Part shown: positions 37,468 through 45,433 of the stretch, piece by piece
Numbering within the stretch: position 1 is the first letter of the stretch
Layout of the letters: every line of letters begins with the position of its first letter
Assembly (NCBI GenBank): GCA_017962235.1
Contig: JAGCVS010000004.1
Span: forward strand, 62,001-126,000
Reading direction: 5' to 3'
Source of the DNA: Bacteroidales bacterium
Lineage (GTDB): Bacteria > Bacteroidota > Bacteroidia > Bacteroidales > UBA932
DNA: 64,000 bases
Notes under the pieces: model-generated
Database searches by the model: none
Seen by the model: the letters and a program-made list of their open reading frames with translations, nothing else
Told to the model about the DNA's origin: nothing
Program-made: the position numbers and the translations under genes

Positions 37468-38871
37468 CTATTTGTCTTTTTTTACAGAAGATTCATATTC
37501 CTTGAGGGCTCGGATGGCCTCAGGGCATAGTATCAGCAGAGCAATCACGTTGATCCAGGCTGTGAGGCCAACACCGATGTCGCCCAGCTGCCATACTATG
37601 TTTGCTTCGCGTGCTGCCCCCAAGAGCACCATTGCCAGCAGACCTAAGCGGAATGCCCAGATGGCAGCCTTCTCTCCCTTGGAGCCGTTCCTGCGGCGGG
37701 AGAAGATATGGATTATGCTGGATTCGCCGTAGAAGTAATATGCCATAACGGTGGTGAACACAAAGAACACCAGCGCGATGCTCACAAAGGTGCTGCCAAA
37801 GCCGCTTATCACGCTGTCAACCGCAGCCTGGGTAAAGCCCACGTAGTTGCCGCCCAGTTCGGGTGAGTTTGCAAGCAGGACCTCTCCGGTGCGGGCGTCA
37901 AATATGTTGTAGGTTCCGGAGCAGAGTATCATAAGCGCCGTGGCGGTGCATATCAGCAAGGTGTCAACATACACGCTGAACGCTTGCGCCAGCCCCTGCT
38001 TCGCGGGGTGTGACACCGACGCAGATGCCGAGACAATGGCGCCGCCGCCCTGGCCCGCCTCGTTTGAGAATATGCCGCGCTTGACCCCCATCATTATGGT
38101 GGAGCCGATTATGCCGCCCACCAGAGGATTGATGCCCAGCGCGCTGGTTACAATCGAGCGGAGCACGGCCGGCACTGCATCTATATGATAACCGATCACT
38201 ACGAACGACATTATGATGTATCCCAGCGCCATGAACGGCGTCACTATCGATGCCACGCGGGAGATGCTCTTGATGCCGCCGATAATCACCAGGGCCAGCA
38301 GCACCGCCAGCGCAATGCCGGAAACCAGCGGGTCTATGCCGAACGAGTTCTTGAGCGCCCCCGACATTCCGTTTGACTGTACAGTGGTGAGCAGCAGGCC
38401 GTATCCCACAATGCAGAGGATGGAGAACAATACTCCCAGCCAAGGAAGCTTGAGCCCCTTTTCGATATAGCTGGCCGGACCGCCGCGGTAGCCGCTCTCG
38501 TGGTGGAACTTGTATTTCTGAGCCAGGGTCGATTCTACGAATGCGGTGGAGGCCCCAAAGAAGGCGATGACCCACATCCAGAAGATGGCGCCCGGGCCGC
38601 CAAGGGCGATTGCCGTGGCCACGCCCACGATATTGCCGGTGCCCACGCGCCCTGAAAGGGCCACGCAGAAGGCCTCGAAAGAGGATATGCCACGCTTGCC
38701 GTCCTTCTCCTTATGTTTTGGAGCAAACAGGGAACGCACCATAAGCCCGAACCTGCGCACCTGAACGAACCGCGTCCGGATGGAGAAATACAGTCCCGCA
38801 CCCACCAGCAGCACCACCAGCGCCGGACTCCAGACGATGTCGTTTACTATGGAAACAATCTTGTCGAGCAT
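37468..38871 (-). CDS. AGCS family sodium:alanine/glycine symporter
   Basis: The 467-residue membrane protein has about 10-11 hydrophobic helices and the family signatures LSGRVGTGNIVGVATAIALGGPGAIFWMW and RGIFSNEAGQGGGAIVSASA. AGCS carriers import alanine or glycine with Na+. Its stop codon is directly next to the start codon of the exported LD-carboxypeptidase, and it is upstream in the same transcript. Together they could recover D-alanine from peptidoglycan; this is inference. It has its own promoter in the spacer shared with the divergent 38924 gene. Confidence 0.93.
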   Translation of the reverse strand: MLDKIVSIVNDIVWSPALVVLLVGAGLYFSIRTRFVQVRRFGLMVRSLFAPKHKEKDGKRGISSFEAFCVALSGRVGTGNIVGVATAIALGGPGAIFWMWVIAFFGASTAFVESTLAQKYKFHHESGYRGGPASYIEKGLKLPWLGVLFSILCIVGYGLLLTTVQSNGMSGALKNSFGIDPLVSGIALAVLLALVIIGGIKSISRVASIVTPFMALGYIIMSFVVIGYHIDAVPAVLRSIVTSALGINPLVGGIIGSTIMMGVKRGIFSNEAGQGGGAIVSASASVSHPAKQGLAQAFSVYVDTLLICTATALMILCSGTYNIFDARTGEVLLANSPELGGNYVGFTQAAVDSVISGFGSTFVSIALVFFVFTTVMAYYFYGESSIIHIFSRRRNGSKGEKAAIWAFRLGLLAMVLLGAAREANIVWQLGDIGVGLTAWINVIALLILCPEAIRALKEYESSVKKDK

Positions 38872-38890
38872 GACAATTTTTGTGATGATG

Positions 38891-38898
38891 CAAATATA
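38891..38898 (-). promoter_or_regulatory. Predicted -7 promoter element for the AGCS-LD-carboxypeptidase operon
   Basis: TATATTTG on the minus strand fits TAnnTTTG, 19 nt before the ATG at 38871. The divergent promoter of the 38924 gene begins 12 bp away. Confidence 0.5.
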
Positions 38899-38910
38899 TC
38901 AAAAATGTAT

Positions 38911-38918
38911 TACATTTG
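38911..38918 (+). promoter_or_regulatory. Predicted -7 promoter element for the 38924 gene
   Basis: TACATTTG fits TAnnTTTG and ends 5 nt before the ATG at 38924. Transcription would start at about the A of the start codon, a leaderless arrangement. Confidence 0.45.
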
Positions 38919-38923
38919 TAGTT

Positions 38924-40153
38924 ATGAGAATATGGCTAACATCACTGTGCGCTATTCTGCTGAGCTGTTTTTCTTTACAGGCGCAGCAGGACACTCTGCA
39001 CATGGCCTTCTCCGTGCAGGGCAAGGTGATTGATGCCGACAGCGGCAGGCCGGTGGAATCGGTGCTGGTTTCTGTTCCGGGTGCCACCGTCGCCACCGTC
39101 ACCAACGCCGACGGCCGCTTTGTGATCAAGTCCGCCCGTCAGTTCGGCAAGGTTCATTTCTCCCATATCGGTTATAATACCGTGGTGTGCGATGTAACAG
39201 AAGGTACGCCCCTCACGGTGCGGATGATACCGCTCGCTTTAACACTTGAAGAGGCGGTGATTGTATCCGGCGACCCGCTGGATATCATCAATGCTGCAAT
39301 TAAGAAGATACCTGCCAACTATGGTATCAAGCCGACCCTTTCCAAATGCTTCTACCGCGAGACGGTGCGCAAGCGGACGCGCTACACATATATCTCCGAG
39401 GCGGTTGCGCGCATGTACAAGAACGGCTACGACGAGGGGGTATGGCGTGACAGGGTGGCGCTGGAGAAGAGCCGCGTACTAATCAGTCAGCGCGTATCCG
39501 ATACCCTCAGCGTAAAGGTTCAGGGCGGCCCGGCACAGGCGCAGTATCTGGATATCGTTAAGAATCACGAAATGCTCCTTAACCGGGAGACGCTGGAGCA
39601 GTATAAGTTTGAGATGGGGTCACCCACCTACATCAACGGCCGCCTGCAGTTCGTTATCAAGTTCTCTCCCTCCGGTACGATAACAGAGAATGCACTCTAT
39701 TACGGCACCATGTACATAGACCGGGAACGGCTTTTCTTTACCCGCATAGAGATGTCCATGGATATGTCGGACCCCTTGAAGGCGACCCGCCAGATAGTTG
39801 TTAAAAAGCCCTTCTCGCTCCGTTTCCACCCCAAGGAGATGTCCATACTTGTGAACTACGGTTTTGACGGAGAAATGGCACAGATGACCTATTTCCGCAG
39901 CACCTTCCGCTTTAACTGCGATTGGAAAAAGAAATTGTTCGCCACCAGCTACACCGCGGTGAACGAGCTGGTTGTTACAGACCGACTGCAGCCGGTCACC
40001 CAGATTCCAAAAGATAAGGTATTCCGCACCAGTGACATCCTCAGCGAAAAGGCCGCCGAATTCATGGATCCCGATTTTTGGAAGGATTACAATATCATAG
40101 AGCCCACCGAGAGTCTGGAACACGCAGTCTCCCGTCTTCGCAAACAGAAATAA
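38924..40153 (+). CDS. Exported CarboxypepD_reg-like domain protein (DUF5686-like architecture, no TonB-dependent barrel)
   Basis: From 38924 the 409-residue protein has a signal (MRIWLTSLCAILLSCFSLQAQ). A CarboxypepD_reg-like beta-sandwich follows at about 28-110 (FSVQGKVIDADSGRPVESVLVSVPGATVATVTNADGRF is its start, split here by description only: VIDADSGRP, NADGRFVIK, SHIGYNTVV). The rest is mixed alpha/beta with ALTLEEAVIVSGDPLDIINAAIKKIPANYG and later beta-rich segments. The domain is common at the front of Bacteroidetes outer-membrane proteins, but here no plug or barrel follows. A longer start at 38780 lies in the divergent gene and lacks a signal. Location probably periplasm or outer membrane; function unknown. 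Confidence 0.8.
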   Translation: MRIWLTSLCAILLSCFSLQAQQDTLHMAFSVQGKVIDADSGRPVESVLVSVPGATVATVTNADGRFVIKSARQFGKVHFSHIGYNTVVCDVTEGTPLTVRMIPLALTLEEAVIVSGDPLDIINAAIKKIPANYGIKPTLSKCFYRETVRKRTRYTYISEAVARMYKNGYDEGVWRDRVALEKSRVLISQRVSDTLSVKVQGGPAQAQYLDIVKNHEMLLNRETLEQYKFEMGSPTYINGRLQFVIKFSPSGTITENALYYGTMYIDRERLFFTRIEMSMDMSDPLKATRQIVVKKPFSLRFHPKEMSILVNYGFDGEMAQMTYFRSTFRFNCDWKKKLFATSYTAVNELVVTDRLQPVTQIPKDKVFRTSDILSEKAAEFMDPDFWKDYNIIEPTESLEHAVSRLRKQK

Positions 40154-40162
40154 TCAGGAGTA

Positions 40163-40963
40163 TTAGCTCTCTTCGTCCAGGACGGCGCGCACGCTGCCCA
40201 GGGTGAGAAGTTTCTGTTTTGCCGTTTCGTAATCGGTGATGCCGGTCTCCGCCATTATCATGCGTGTGCCGCGGTCCACCAGTTTCTTGTTGCTGAGCTG
40301 CATATCCACCATACGGTTGCCCTTCACGTGGCCCAGGCGTATCATTACGGAGGTGGATATCATATTGAGAATTAATTTGGTTGCAGTGCCGGCCTTCATT
40401 CGGGTGCTGCCCGTTACAAATTCGGGCCCGACCACCGCTATAACAGGTATCTCTGCCTCCTTTGCAACCAGGGCGTCTTCGTTACAGGAGATGCAGGAGG
40501 TCAGCAGTCCCGCCTTGCGGGCGTGTCGGATAGCTCCTATCACGTAGGGGGCGCTGCCGGAGGCGGTGATGCCCACAATGGTATCGTTGGCTGTAGGGTG
40601 GTATTTCTGTACATCCTCCCATCCCTGGCGCATATTGTCTTCTGCACCCTCCACGGCCCTGCGGATGGCGCCGTCGCCGCCCGCTATGATGCCTATGAAG
40701 GCGTCGTCTATGCCGTAAGTGGGGAATACTTCAGATGCGTCGGTGATGCCGATGCGGCCGCTGGTGCCGGCGCCTATGTAGAATACCCGCCCGCCGCGGC
40801 GCATCCTCTCCACAATACCGTCCACAAGGCTGGCTATCGCGGGAATGCAGCCAGCCACAACCTGCGGCACCTTGGTGTCTTCTGTATTGATTCCGGCAAG
40901 CAAATCCAGCGTGGACATCTTGTCCAGGTCAGAGTATAAAGAGCTTTGTTCCGTCTGTTTCAT
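40163..40963 (-). CDS. murQ: N-acetylmuramic acid 6-phosphate etherase
   Basis: The 266-residue SIS-domain enzyme splits MurNAc-6-phosphate into GlcNAc-6-phosphate and D-lactate in peptidoglycan recycling. It shows the sugar-isomerase motif GAGTSGRIGITDASEVFPTYG, whose glutamate is the usual catalytic residue, the AIRRAVEGAEDN segment, and STRMKAGTATKLILNMIST. It is slightly shorter than E. coli MurQ (298 aa), as in other Bacteroidetes. The MFS transporter gene ends 12 nt upstream and is likely co-transcribed, which suggests uptake of a muramic acid compound. A MurNAc kinase gene is not in the window. Confidence 0.93.
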   Translation of the reverse strand: MKQTEQSSLYSDLDKMSTLDLLAGINTEDTKVPQVVAGCIPAIASLVDGIVERMRRGGRVFYIGAGTSGRIGITDASEVFPTYGIDDAFIGIIAGGDGAIRRAVEGAEDNMRQGWEDVQKYHPTANDTIVGITASGSAPYVIGAIRHARKAGLLTSCISCNEDALVAKEAEIPVIAVVGPEFVTGSTRMKAGTATKLILNMISTSVMIRLGHVKGNRMVDMQLSNKKLVDRGTRMIMAETGITDYETAKQKLLTLGSVRAVLDEES

Positions 40964-40975
40964 AGCGGCGGGGCC

Positions 40976-42232
40976 TTAAATGTTCTGTATCTTTTTTGCG
41001 TCTTTGTCAAAGAAGGCCATCCGGGCAATTACCAGCACTATGGCTGCCACCACCCAGACTGCCGCGAGGGAGGCGATGCCGCCTGAGAGGCCAAAGCGGT
41101 CGCCTATCATGCCCAGGATCCAAGGCGCCAGCGAGCCGATGCCAAAGCCGAACAGGATGAGCACGGCAGATGAAAGAGAATAGTATTTTGGCTCGATAAC
41201 GTCGTAGAGCACGGCGTAGGTGCCGGCGTCAAAGAAGGCCCTGAAAAAGCCGAAGCCTGCCAGCGCCGCACATACCACCACAAAGGTTTGGGAGACGCCC
41301 ATCATCACTATGCATGGGGAAGCCAGCAGCATACCTGCAGCCTGAAGTAACAAGCGGTTCTTGCCGCCGTTGACCTTTGAGGCAATCCTGTCGGAGAGAC
41401 TGCCTGCCACCAACACGCCAACAAAGGCGGCGGCGTGGGTCCAGAACATGGAGTGGAAGCCGGCGGAAGAGAGGCTCAGATCAAAGGTCTCCTTCATGTA
41501 CTTGGGCATCCATGTAAGATAGCCGTTCAGGCCGAATATCAGGCAGCAATAGGCCACCAGCATGCATACTGCGGTGGGTACCTTGAATATCGCTGCTATG
41601 GCGGCGAGCAGGGAAGGGGCCTTCTCTGCCGTTTGCTCGGGAGTTTTCTCTGCCGGTTTATCCTTGAGCCGGAAAACAAGTACCGCAGTGAACAGCACGC
41701 CGGCGCCGCCAAAGATGAAGAATGCGTATTGCCAGCCAAGCCTCTCTGCCAGCAGACCTGCCAGGAATCCGCAGGCAATTACCCCCAGATAATACGATGT
41801 CTGATGTATGGACATCGCCCTGGCGCGGGTAGAACTGTCGTGATAGCTGGCAATTATTCCGGTGTAGGTGGGGCCGAACATACCCTGGCCCACGCCCATG
41901 CCAAAGCAGCGGAACAGTATCAGGGAGAAGATACCGCCGGAGAAGCCGGTGAGCAGGGTTGCGGTGCTGAAAATTAGCACGCTTATCCATATCTGGCGGC
42001 TGCGGCTCAGCCTGTCGGCATAGTAGCCGGCGAACGGCACCACAATGGCGTAAAATACGTTGAACAGGGTGGACAGCAGGCCCATGGTGCTGTCTGAAGC
42101 ACCCAGATGCTGCTGGATAAGGGGCAGCACTATGTTGAAGGCCTGCCTGTCGGCCTGATTCAGGAAGAATGCCACCCAGAGGAGCAGCACCACCTCCCAT
42201 TTGTATCCTTTCCGGCTGGTATCTACTGCCAT
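40976..42232 (-). CDS. MFS transporter, possible muropeptide/amino-sugar importer
   Basis: The 418-residue protein has 12 hydrophobic helices in two halves with a charged central loop rich in Lys/Glu (about 190-215). The MFS loop motif between helices 2 and 3 reads GYYADRLSRSRQIW. The N-terminal helix segment LLWVAFFLNQADRQAFNIVLP resembles anion:cation symporters (hexuronate/sialate type). Substrate is not readable from sequence. It lies between codB (18-nt gap) and murQ (12-nt gap), so either nucleobase or MurNAc transport fits by context. I favour a MurQ-linked substrate since codB already covers nucleobases. Confidence 0.85.
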   Translation of the reverse strand: MAVDTSRKGYKWEVVLLLWVAFFLNQADRQAFNIVLPLIQQHLGASDSTMGLLSTLFNVFYAIVVPFAGYYADRLSRSRQIWISVLIFSTATLLTGFSGGIFSLILFRCFGMGVGQGMFGPTYTGIIASYHDSSTRARAMSIHQTSYYLGVIACGFLAGLLAERLGWQYAFFIFGGAGVLFTAVLVFRLKDKPAEKTPEQTAEKAPSLLAAIAAIFKVPTAVCMLVAYCCLIFGLNGYLTWMPKYMKETFDLSLSSAGFHSMFWTHAAAFVGVLVAGSLSDRIASKVNGGKNRLLLQAAGMLLASPCIVMMGVSQTFVVVCAALAGFGFFRAFFDAGTYAVLYDVIEPKYYSLSSAVLILFGFGIGSLAPWILGMIGDRFGLSGGIASLAAVWVVAAIVLVIARMAFFDKDAKKIQNI

Positions 42233-42250
42233 CCTGTGAAATAATAGTTG

Positions 42251-43495
42251 TTAGTCTTTCTGAATAAGACGGCCGATGCCCCAGCAGAGTGCGGCAACCG
42301 CCATACCGTTGATGGATGCGAAGCCCCAGTGAACCAGGTTGGCCACCGTAGCACCTGCAATCACACCTATTATTGCTGCCCAGTCTACAGTCTTCTCCTT
42401 GACCTCCTTGCCTTTGTTCACAAAGTAATGGAGGATGAGGATGATACCTACCGGCGGCAGGGTGCAGTTGAGCACATTGAGCCAGCCGCAGAAGTTCCAG
42501 TAGAGCCATACGGCAGCCACGGTGCCGATGATACCGGAGATAATCACCATCGTCTTCTTGGAGAGACCGAAAATGTTGCTCAGGCCAAGGCCGGCGGTGT
42601 AGAGGGCGTTGTCGTTTGTGGTCCAGATATTCAGGCCAAGGACAAGTACGGCAAGGTAGAAGAGGTTCAGGTTGAGCATCACCTCAAAGATGTCGTTGCC
42701 GCCAACATATATGCTGGAGACGGCGCCAAAGAGGAACATGAGGCTGTTGCCAAGGAAGAAGGCGACAATGGTAATCCAGAGCCCCACCTTGCCGCTCTTT
42801 GCAAAGCGGGTGAAGTTGGGGGTTGCGGTACCGCCCGAGACAAAACTACCCACAACCAGACCTGCACCGGCAATGATACCCATATCCTTGGTTCCCTTTG
42901 CAAACTGCTCCACGAGGCCGGCATCGCCGTGACGGATGGCCAGTATCATTGCAACGGTACCCAGTATGGCAACGGCGGGAACAGCGATGTAACTGATTAT
43001 CGTAAGACTCTTGATGCCGAAGTATGCGCTGGCGGTCATCAGAACGCCGGCAATCGCCACCAGAAGGTATCCCTGCCAGGGCATGAAATCGGGAGTTACC
43101 TCCAGACCCAGAAGCTCTTTTGCCACGGGGATGGCGAACATTGCCAGACCCACGCCAAACCAGCCGGTCTGGGTAAAGCTGATCATTGCGCTGGGGAGCC
43201 AGCTGCCCTTGGTACCGAAGCTCCTGCGGGCAAGCATGTCAAGGGAGAGACCGCTCTCTGCTCCAATCCATCCCAGAGCGCCGGTGTAGGCTGCCAGAAT
43301 CAGGCCGCCCAGGATGAGCGCCCATACAAAGCCCCACCAATTGAGGCCGGCAGCCAGTTGCTGACCCACCCACATGCTGGCAGAGAAGAATGTGAAGCCC
43401 AGCATGACCATGAACATGCTGAGGTTACTTTTGCGTCCTTTTTTGTCTACCGGCATGCTGGTATAGTCGATGTCGGTTTTTGTCTGATTACTCAT
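42251..43495 (-). CDS. codB: Cytosine permease (NCS1 family)
   Basis: The 414-residue, 12-helix protein closely resembles E. coli CodB along its whole length: FVMVMLGFTFFSASMWVGQ-type first helix, SFGTKGSWLPSAMISFTQTGWFGVGLAMFAIPV, LVVGSFVSGGTATPNFTRF, and VLGLNIWTTNDNALYTAGLG. It imports cytosine with Na+ or H+. I start it at 43495 (MSNQTKTDIDY), which overlaps the PRTase stop by 8 nt and implies coupling; an ATG at 43522 would add nine residues. No cytosine deaminase gene is in the window, so the imported base must be used by another enzyme, perhaps the upstream PRTase-like protein. Confidence 0.93.
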   Translation of the reverse strand: MSNQTKTDIDYTSMPVDKKGRKSNLSMFMVMLGFTFFSASMWVGQQLAAGLNWWGFVWALILGGLILAAYTGALGWIGAESGLSLDMLARRSFGTKGSWLPSAMISFTQTGWFGVGLAMFAIPVAKELLGLEVTPDFMPWQGYLLVAIAGVLMTASAYFGIKSLTIISYIAVPAVAILGTVAMILAIRHGDAGLVEQFAKGTKDMGIIAGAGLVVGSFVSGGTATPNFTRFAKSGKVGLWITIVAFFLGNSLMFLFGAVSSIYVGGNDIFEVMLNLNLFYLAVLVLGLNIWTTNDNALYTAGLGLSNIFGLSKKTMVIISGIIGTVAAVWLYWNFCGWLNVLNCTLPPVGIILILHYFVNKGKEVKEKTVDWAAIIGVIAGATVANLVHWGFASINGMAVAALCWGIGRLIQKD

Positions 43496-44576
43496 ATTGC
43501 TGTAGTTTAGATTTGATTGCATTTATGCGCTCCTGCGCTATCTCCTTGAGTGACAGGCCGGAGGCGTTGGACAGGAAGGCGGACTCGTCTGCCCACAGCT
43601 CCTTCAGGCCGGCTTTCTCCAGCCCTTTGAAATGAGTCGCTTCAAGCCACTGGTCATAATCAATCTGGGTGTAGTATCCCAGTTTTTCTCCCACAATCGC
43701 GGCGGAGTCTATCTCGTCTGCCCTTTCAAAGATTCCTTCCCAGTATTCAAGTACTTCATGGAAATGTACCGGTATCTCATAGCGGCGGGCTCCGCCGTCG
43801 TAGATGATGCATTTTTCAAGCAGGGAGTAGGGGTGGTCTATCACGTACCTGCGGAATTCGGGGGCAATGATGCCACCCTTCCATCCAAAGTCAATGTCGG
43901 GGACGTTTATGCCGGATGCCCCCTTGTCTGTGTATACGGTGAACACTCCCTCGTAAAAGAAGCACTCAAAACCTTCAAATTCGGGGAACGCCTGCCTGAT
44001 TACTGCCGACATCTTCTCCATAAGGTCTATGGCGCGTGTGCCGCCCACGGTATAGAATATGATCTTGCGGATGCTGCCGCCGCGGCTGCGGAAACGCTCC
44101 ACAACCTCGTTCAGGCAGAGGCGCAGGGTATCGCCGGTGGCGATGATGTCACCGATCACCAAGGTGCGGTTTTTCTTTACACTCAGCTTTTCATACTTGA
44201 TTTCCAGACCGGTGATGACATGGTCCTGGATTATCCGCTCGCACGATAAAAAGTTGATGTCCCTGACACGTATGCCGCAGCGGTGGCATGCCTCCTCTAT
44301 GGGATAATTCAGTCCGCCGCGGAGGATGGTTAGGATGTCCACATCGCCGTTTTTGACTTCGTCCGGCAGCAGACTCAGAGCCGATACCGTGGCGGGAAGG
44401 GTTGCCAGATAAGAATCGAAGCCCACTACTTCCGGATATGCCATCTGCCGGCGGCTGCCGGCGCTGCTGAGCACAAAATACTTGTTGGAGAACCGCTTTG
44501 ACTGCAGTTCGTATATACTTGTACCTTCCTGCAAGCCTACATATCGAAGGCTCGCATCGTGTAAACATGTGGACAT
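43488..44576 (-). CDS. Phosphoribosyltransferase-like protein of unknown specificity, coupled to codB
   Basis: The 362-residue protein has a type I phosphoribosyltransferase core. ILTILRGGLNYPI (81-93) resembles the PPi-loop region of uracil/orotate-type enzymes, and LVIGDIIATGDTL (139-151) is the PRPP-binding loop. The first acidic residue of the usual DD/ED pair is Gly here. A C-terminal region of about 160 residues (from about 200) has no counterpart in simple PRTases and is not one I recognise. The ATG at 44576 comes directly after a T6 run that follows a 24-bp dyad. Its stop overlaps the codB start by 8 nt. Use of an imported pyrimidine base, or a PyrR-like regulatory role, are both possible; neither is shown. 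Confidence 0.75.
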   Translation of the reverse strand: MSTCLHDASLRYVGLQEGTSIYELQSKRFSNKYFVLSSAGSRRQMAYPEVVGFDSYLATLPATVSALSLLPDEVKNGDVDILTILRGGLNYPIEEACHRCGIRVRDINFLSCERIIQDHVITGLEIKYEKLSVKKNRTLVIGDIIATGDTLRLCLNEVVERFRSRGGSIRKIIFYTVGGTRAIDLMEKMSAVIRQAFPEFEGFECFFYEGVFTVYTDKGASGINVPDIDFGWKGGIIAPEFRRYVIDHPYSLLEKCIIYDGGARRYEIPVHFHEVLEYWEGIFERADEIDSAAIVGEKLGYYTQIDYDQWLEATHFKGLEKAGLKELWADESAFLSNASGLSLKEIAQERINAIKSKLQQYE

Positions 44577-44605
44577 AAAAAATCCCGATTAGAACTAACC
44601 GGGAT
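44577..44605 (-). promoter_or_regulatory. 24-bp inverted repeat plus T-run over the predicted start of PRTase-codB transcription
   Basis: On the plus strand the arms are ATCCCGATTAG (44582-44592) and CTAACCGGGAT (44595-44605), separated by 2 bp, with one non-complementary pair. On the minus strand the dyad is followed by TTTTTT and then directly the ATG at 44576. The predicted transcription start falls within the dyad, which suits an operator; as RNA from an upstream transcript it would act as an intrinsic terminator. Confidence 0.6.
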
Positions 44606-44606
44606 A

Positions 44607-44637
44607 CAAATGTATGTAAAAAGCATGAACCGTCAAA
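44607..44637 (-). promoter_or_regulatory. Predicted Bacteroidetes-type promoter of the PRTase-codB operon
   Basis: On the minus strand a -33 TTTG (44634-44637), a 19-bp spacer and a -7 TACATTTG (44607-44614). The -33 element sits in the loop of the terminator hairpin of the upstream DUF4890 gene. Confidence 0.6.
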
Positions 44638-44653
44638 CAGGTTCATGCTTTTA
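44618..44653 (-). terminator. Intrinsic terminator of the DUF4890 gene
   Basis: A 12-bp perfect stem (AAAAGCATGAAC at 44619-44630 with GTTCATGCTTTT at 44641-44652), 10-nt loop, and a T-run on either side, so it can work in both directions. It begins 9 nt after the DUF4890 stop codon. Confidence 0.75.
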
Positions 44654-44661
44654 TGACACAA

Positions 44662-45384
44662 TTATTCTACAGTCTTTACGGGAGCGGCTTCACCGGGCGC
44701 CTGGGGAGGTGCTCCTGCCGGCATGCCGGTACTGTCCGGACGCTGACCAAAGCCAGGGCCGCCGGGACCCATTCCGGGACCGAAGACATGTCTATGCCCG
44801 CGGCCACGCTGATTGCGCATCTGCTGCATGCGTATCAGACGTTCCTGCTCTGCCTTGACCCATTTGCCGTACTGCTCGTCGGTGAGGATCTTGCGCAGTT
44901 TCTTATCCTTTTTCAGACGGGATTTCTCGTGAGCGGCCTTGAGCTCTTCCATCTGCTGCTGAGTGAGCGGGTTGAACTCGCTGTTTGCACGTGCCATATC
45001 TCGCTCGAACTGTGCACGGTTGCCACCGGGACCGCCAGGTCCGCCGGGGCCGAATCCGGGACCTCTGCCGGGACCACCGGGGCCAAAGCCCATGCCGCGG
45101 CGACCCATGAACAACGAGTCAGCCTCCATCTCCTTGAGTTCCTTGAGATTGAGCTTGTAAATCTTCTTATACTGCTTGTCTGTGAGTGTGAGGAGTCTGT
45201 CCATCTGGTCTGTGCGCTGGTGCGCCAGCTGCTGGATGGTCATCTTGGGGGGCTCGGGGCGCTGCATGTGCTTCTCAGGTGACCCTTCCGGTCTCTGGGG
45301 AGGTTCCGGGCGCTGGTCTTGTGCAGACACTGCAAACGGTGCCGCCATCAGCGCCATGGTAAGTAATATTTTGATTGCTTTCAT
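44662..45384 (-). CDS. DUF4890-type exported protein, Gly/Pro-rich, with LTxxQ-like motifs
   Basis: The 240-residue protein has a Sec signal (ending SAQ, about residue 22), a Pro/Glu/Arg-rich linker, and a helical segment with LTDKQYKKIYKLN (about 71-83). A Gly/Pro/Phe/Met-rich block (about 95-125, GFGPGGPGRGPGFGPGG) follows, then a second helix with ILTDEQYGKWVKAEQERL, and another Gly/Pro-rich end. The paired LT(D)xQ helices recall the Spy/CpxP and DUF4890 families, which bind misfolded proteins or metals in the periplasm. It has its own promoter and terminator and is probably a monocistronic stress-type gene; this role is inference. Confidence 0.72.
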   Translation of the reverse strand: MKAIKILLTMALMAAPFAVSAQDQRPEPPQRPEGSPEKHMQRPEPPKMTIQQLAHQRTDQMDRLLTLTDKQYKKIYKLNLKELKEMEADSLFMGRRGMGFGPGGPGRGPGFGPGGPGGPGGNRAQFERDMARANSEFNPLTQQQMEELKAAHEKSRLKKDKKLRKILTDEQYGKWVKAEQERLIRMQQMRNQRGRGHRHVFGPGMGPGGPGFGQRPDSTGMPAGAPPQAPGEAAPVKTVE

Positions 45385-45425
45385 ATATGATGAGTTTTGT
45401 CTGCGATACTACTCAAGAACTGGGC

Positions 45426-45433
45426 CAAAACTA
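45426..45433 (-). promoter_or_regulatory. Predicted -7 promoter element for the DUF4890 gene
   Basis: TAGTTTTG on the minus strand fits TAnnTTTG and overlaps the end of ddh by 3 bp. It lies 41 nt before the ATG at 45384. Confidence 0.4.

Noticed and set aside
44577-44605. Riboswitch or tRNA-like structure ahead of the PRTase gene
   Set aside because: Only a simple 11-2-11 inverted repeat is present; there is no aptamer-like multi-helix region and the leader would be too short.
44963-45160. Apparent DNA repeat of GGNCCN-type units
   Set aside because: It is the coding sequence of Gly/Pro-rich stretches in the DUF4890-type protein, not a tandem repeat array; spacing is irregular.
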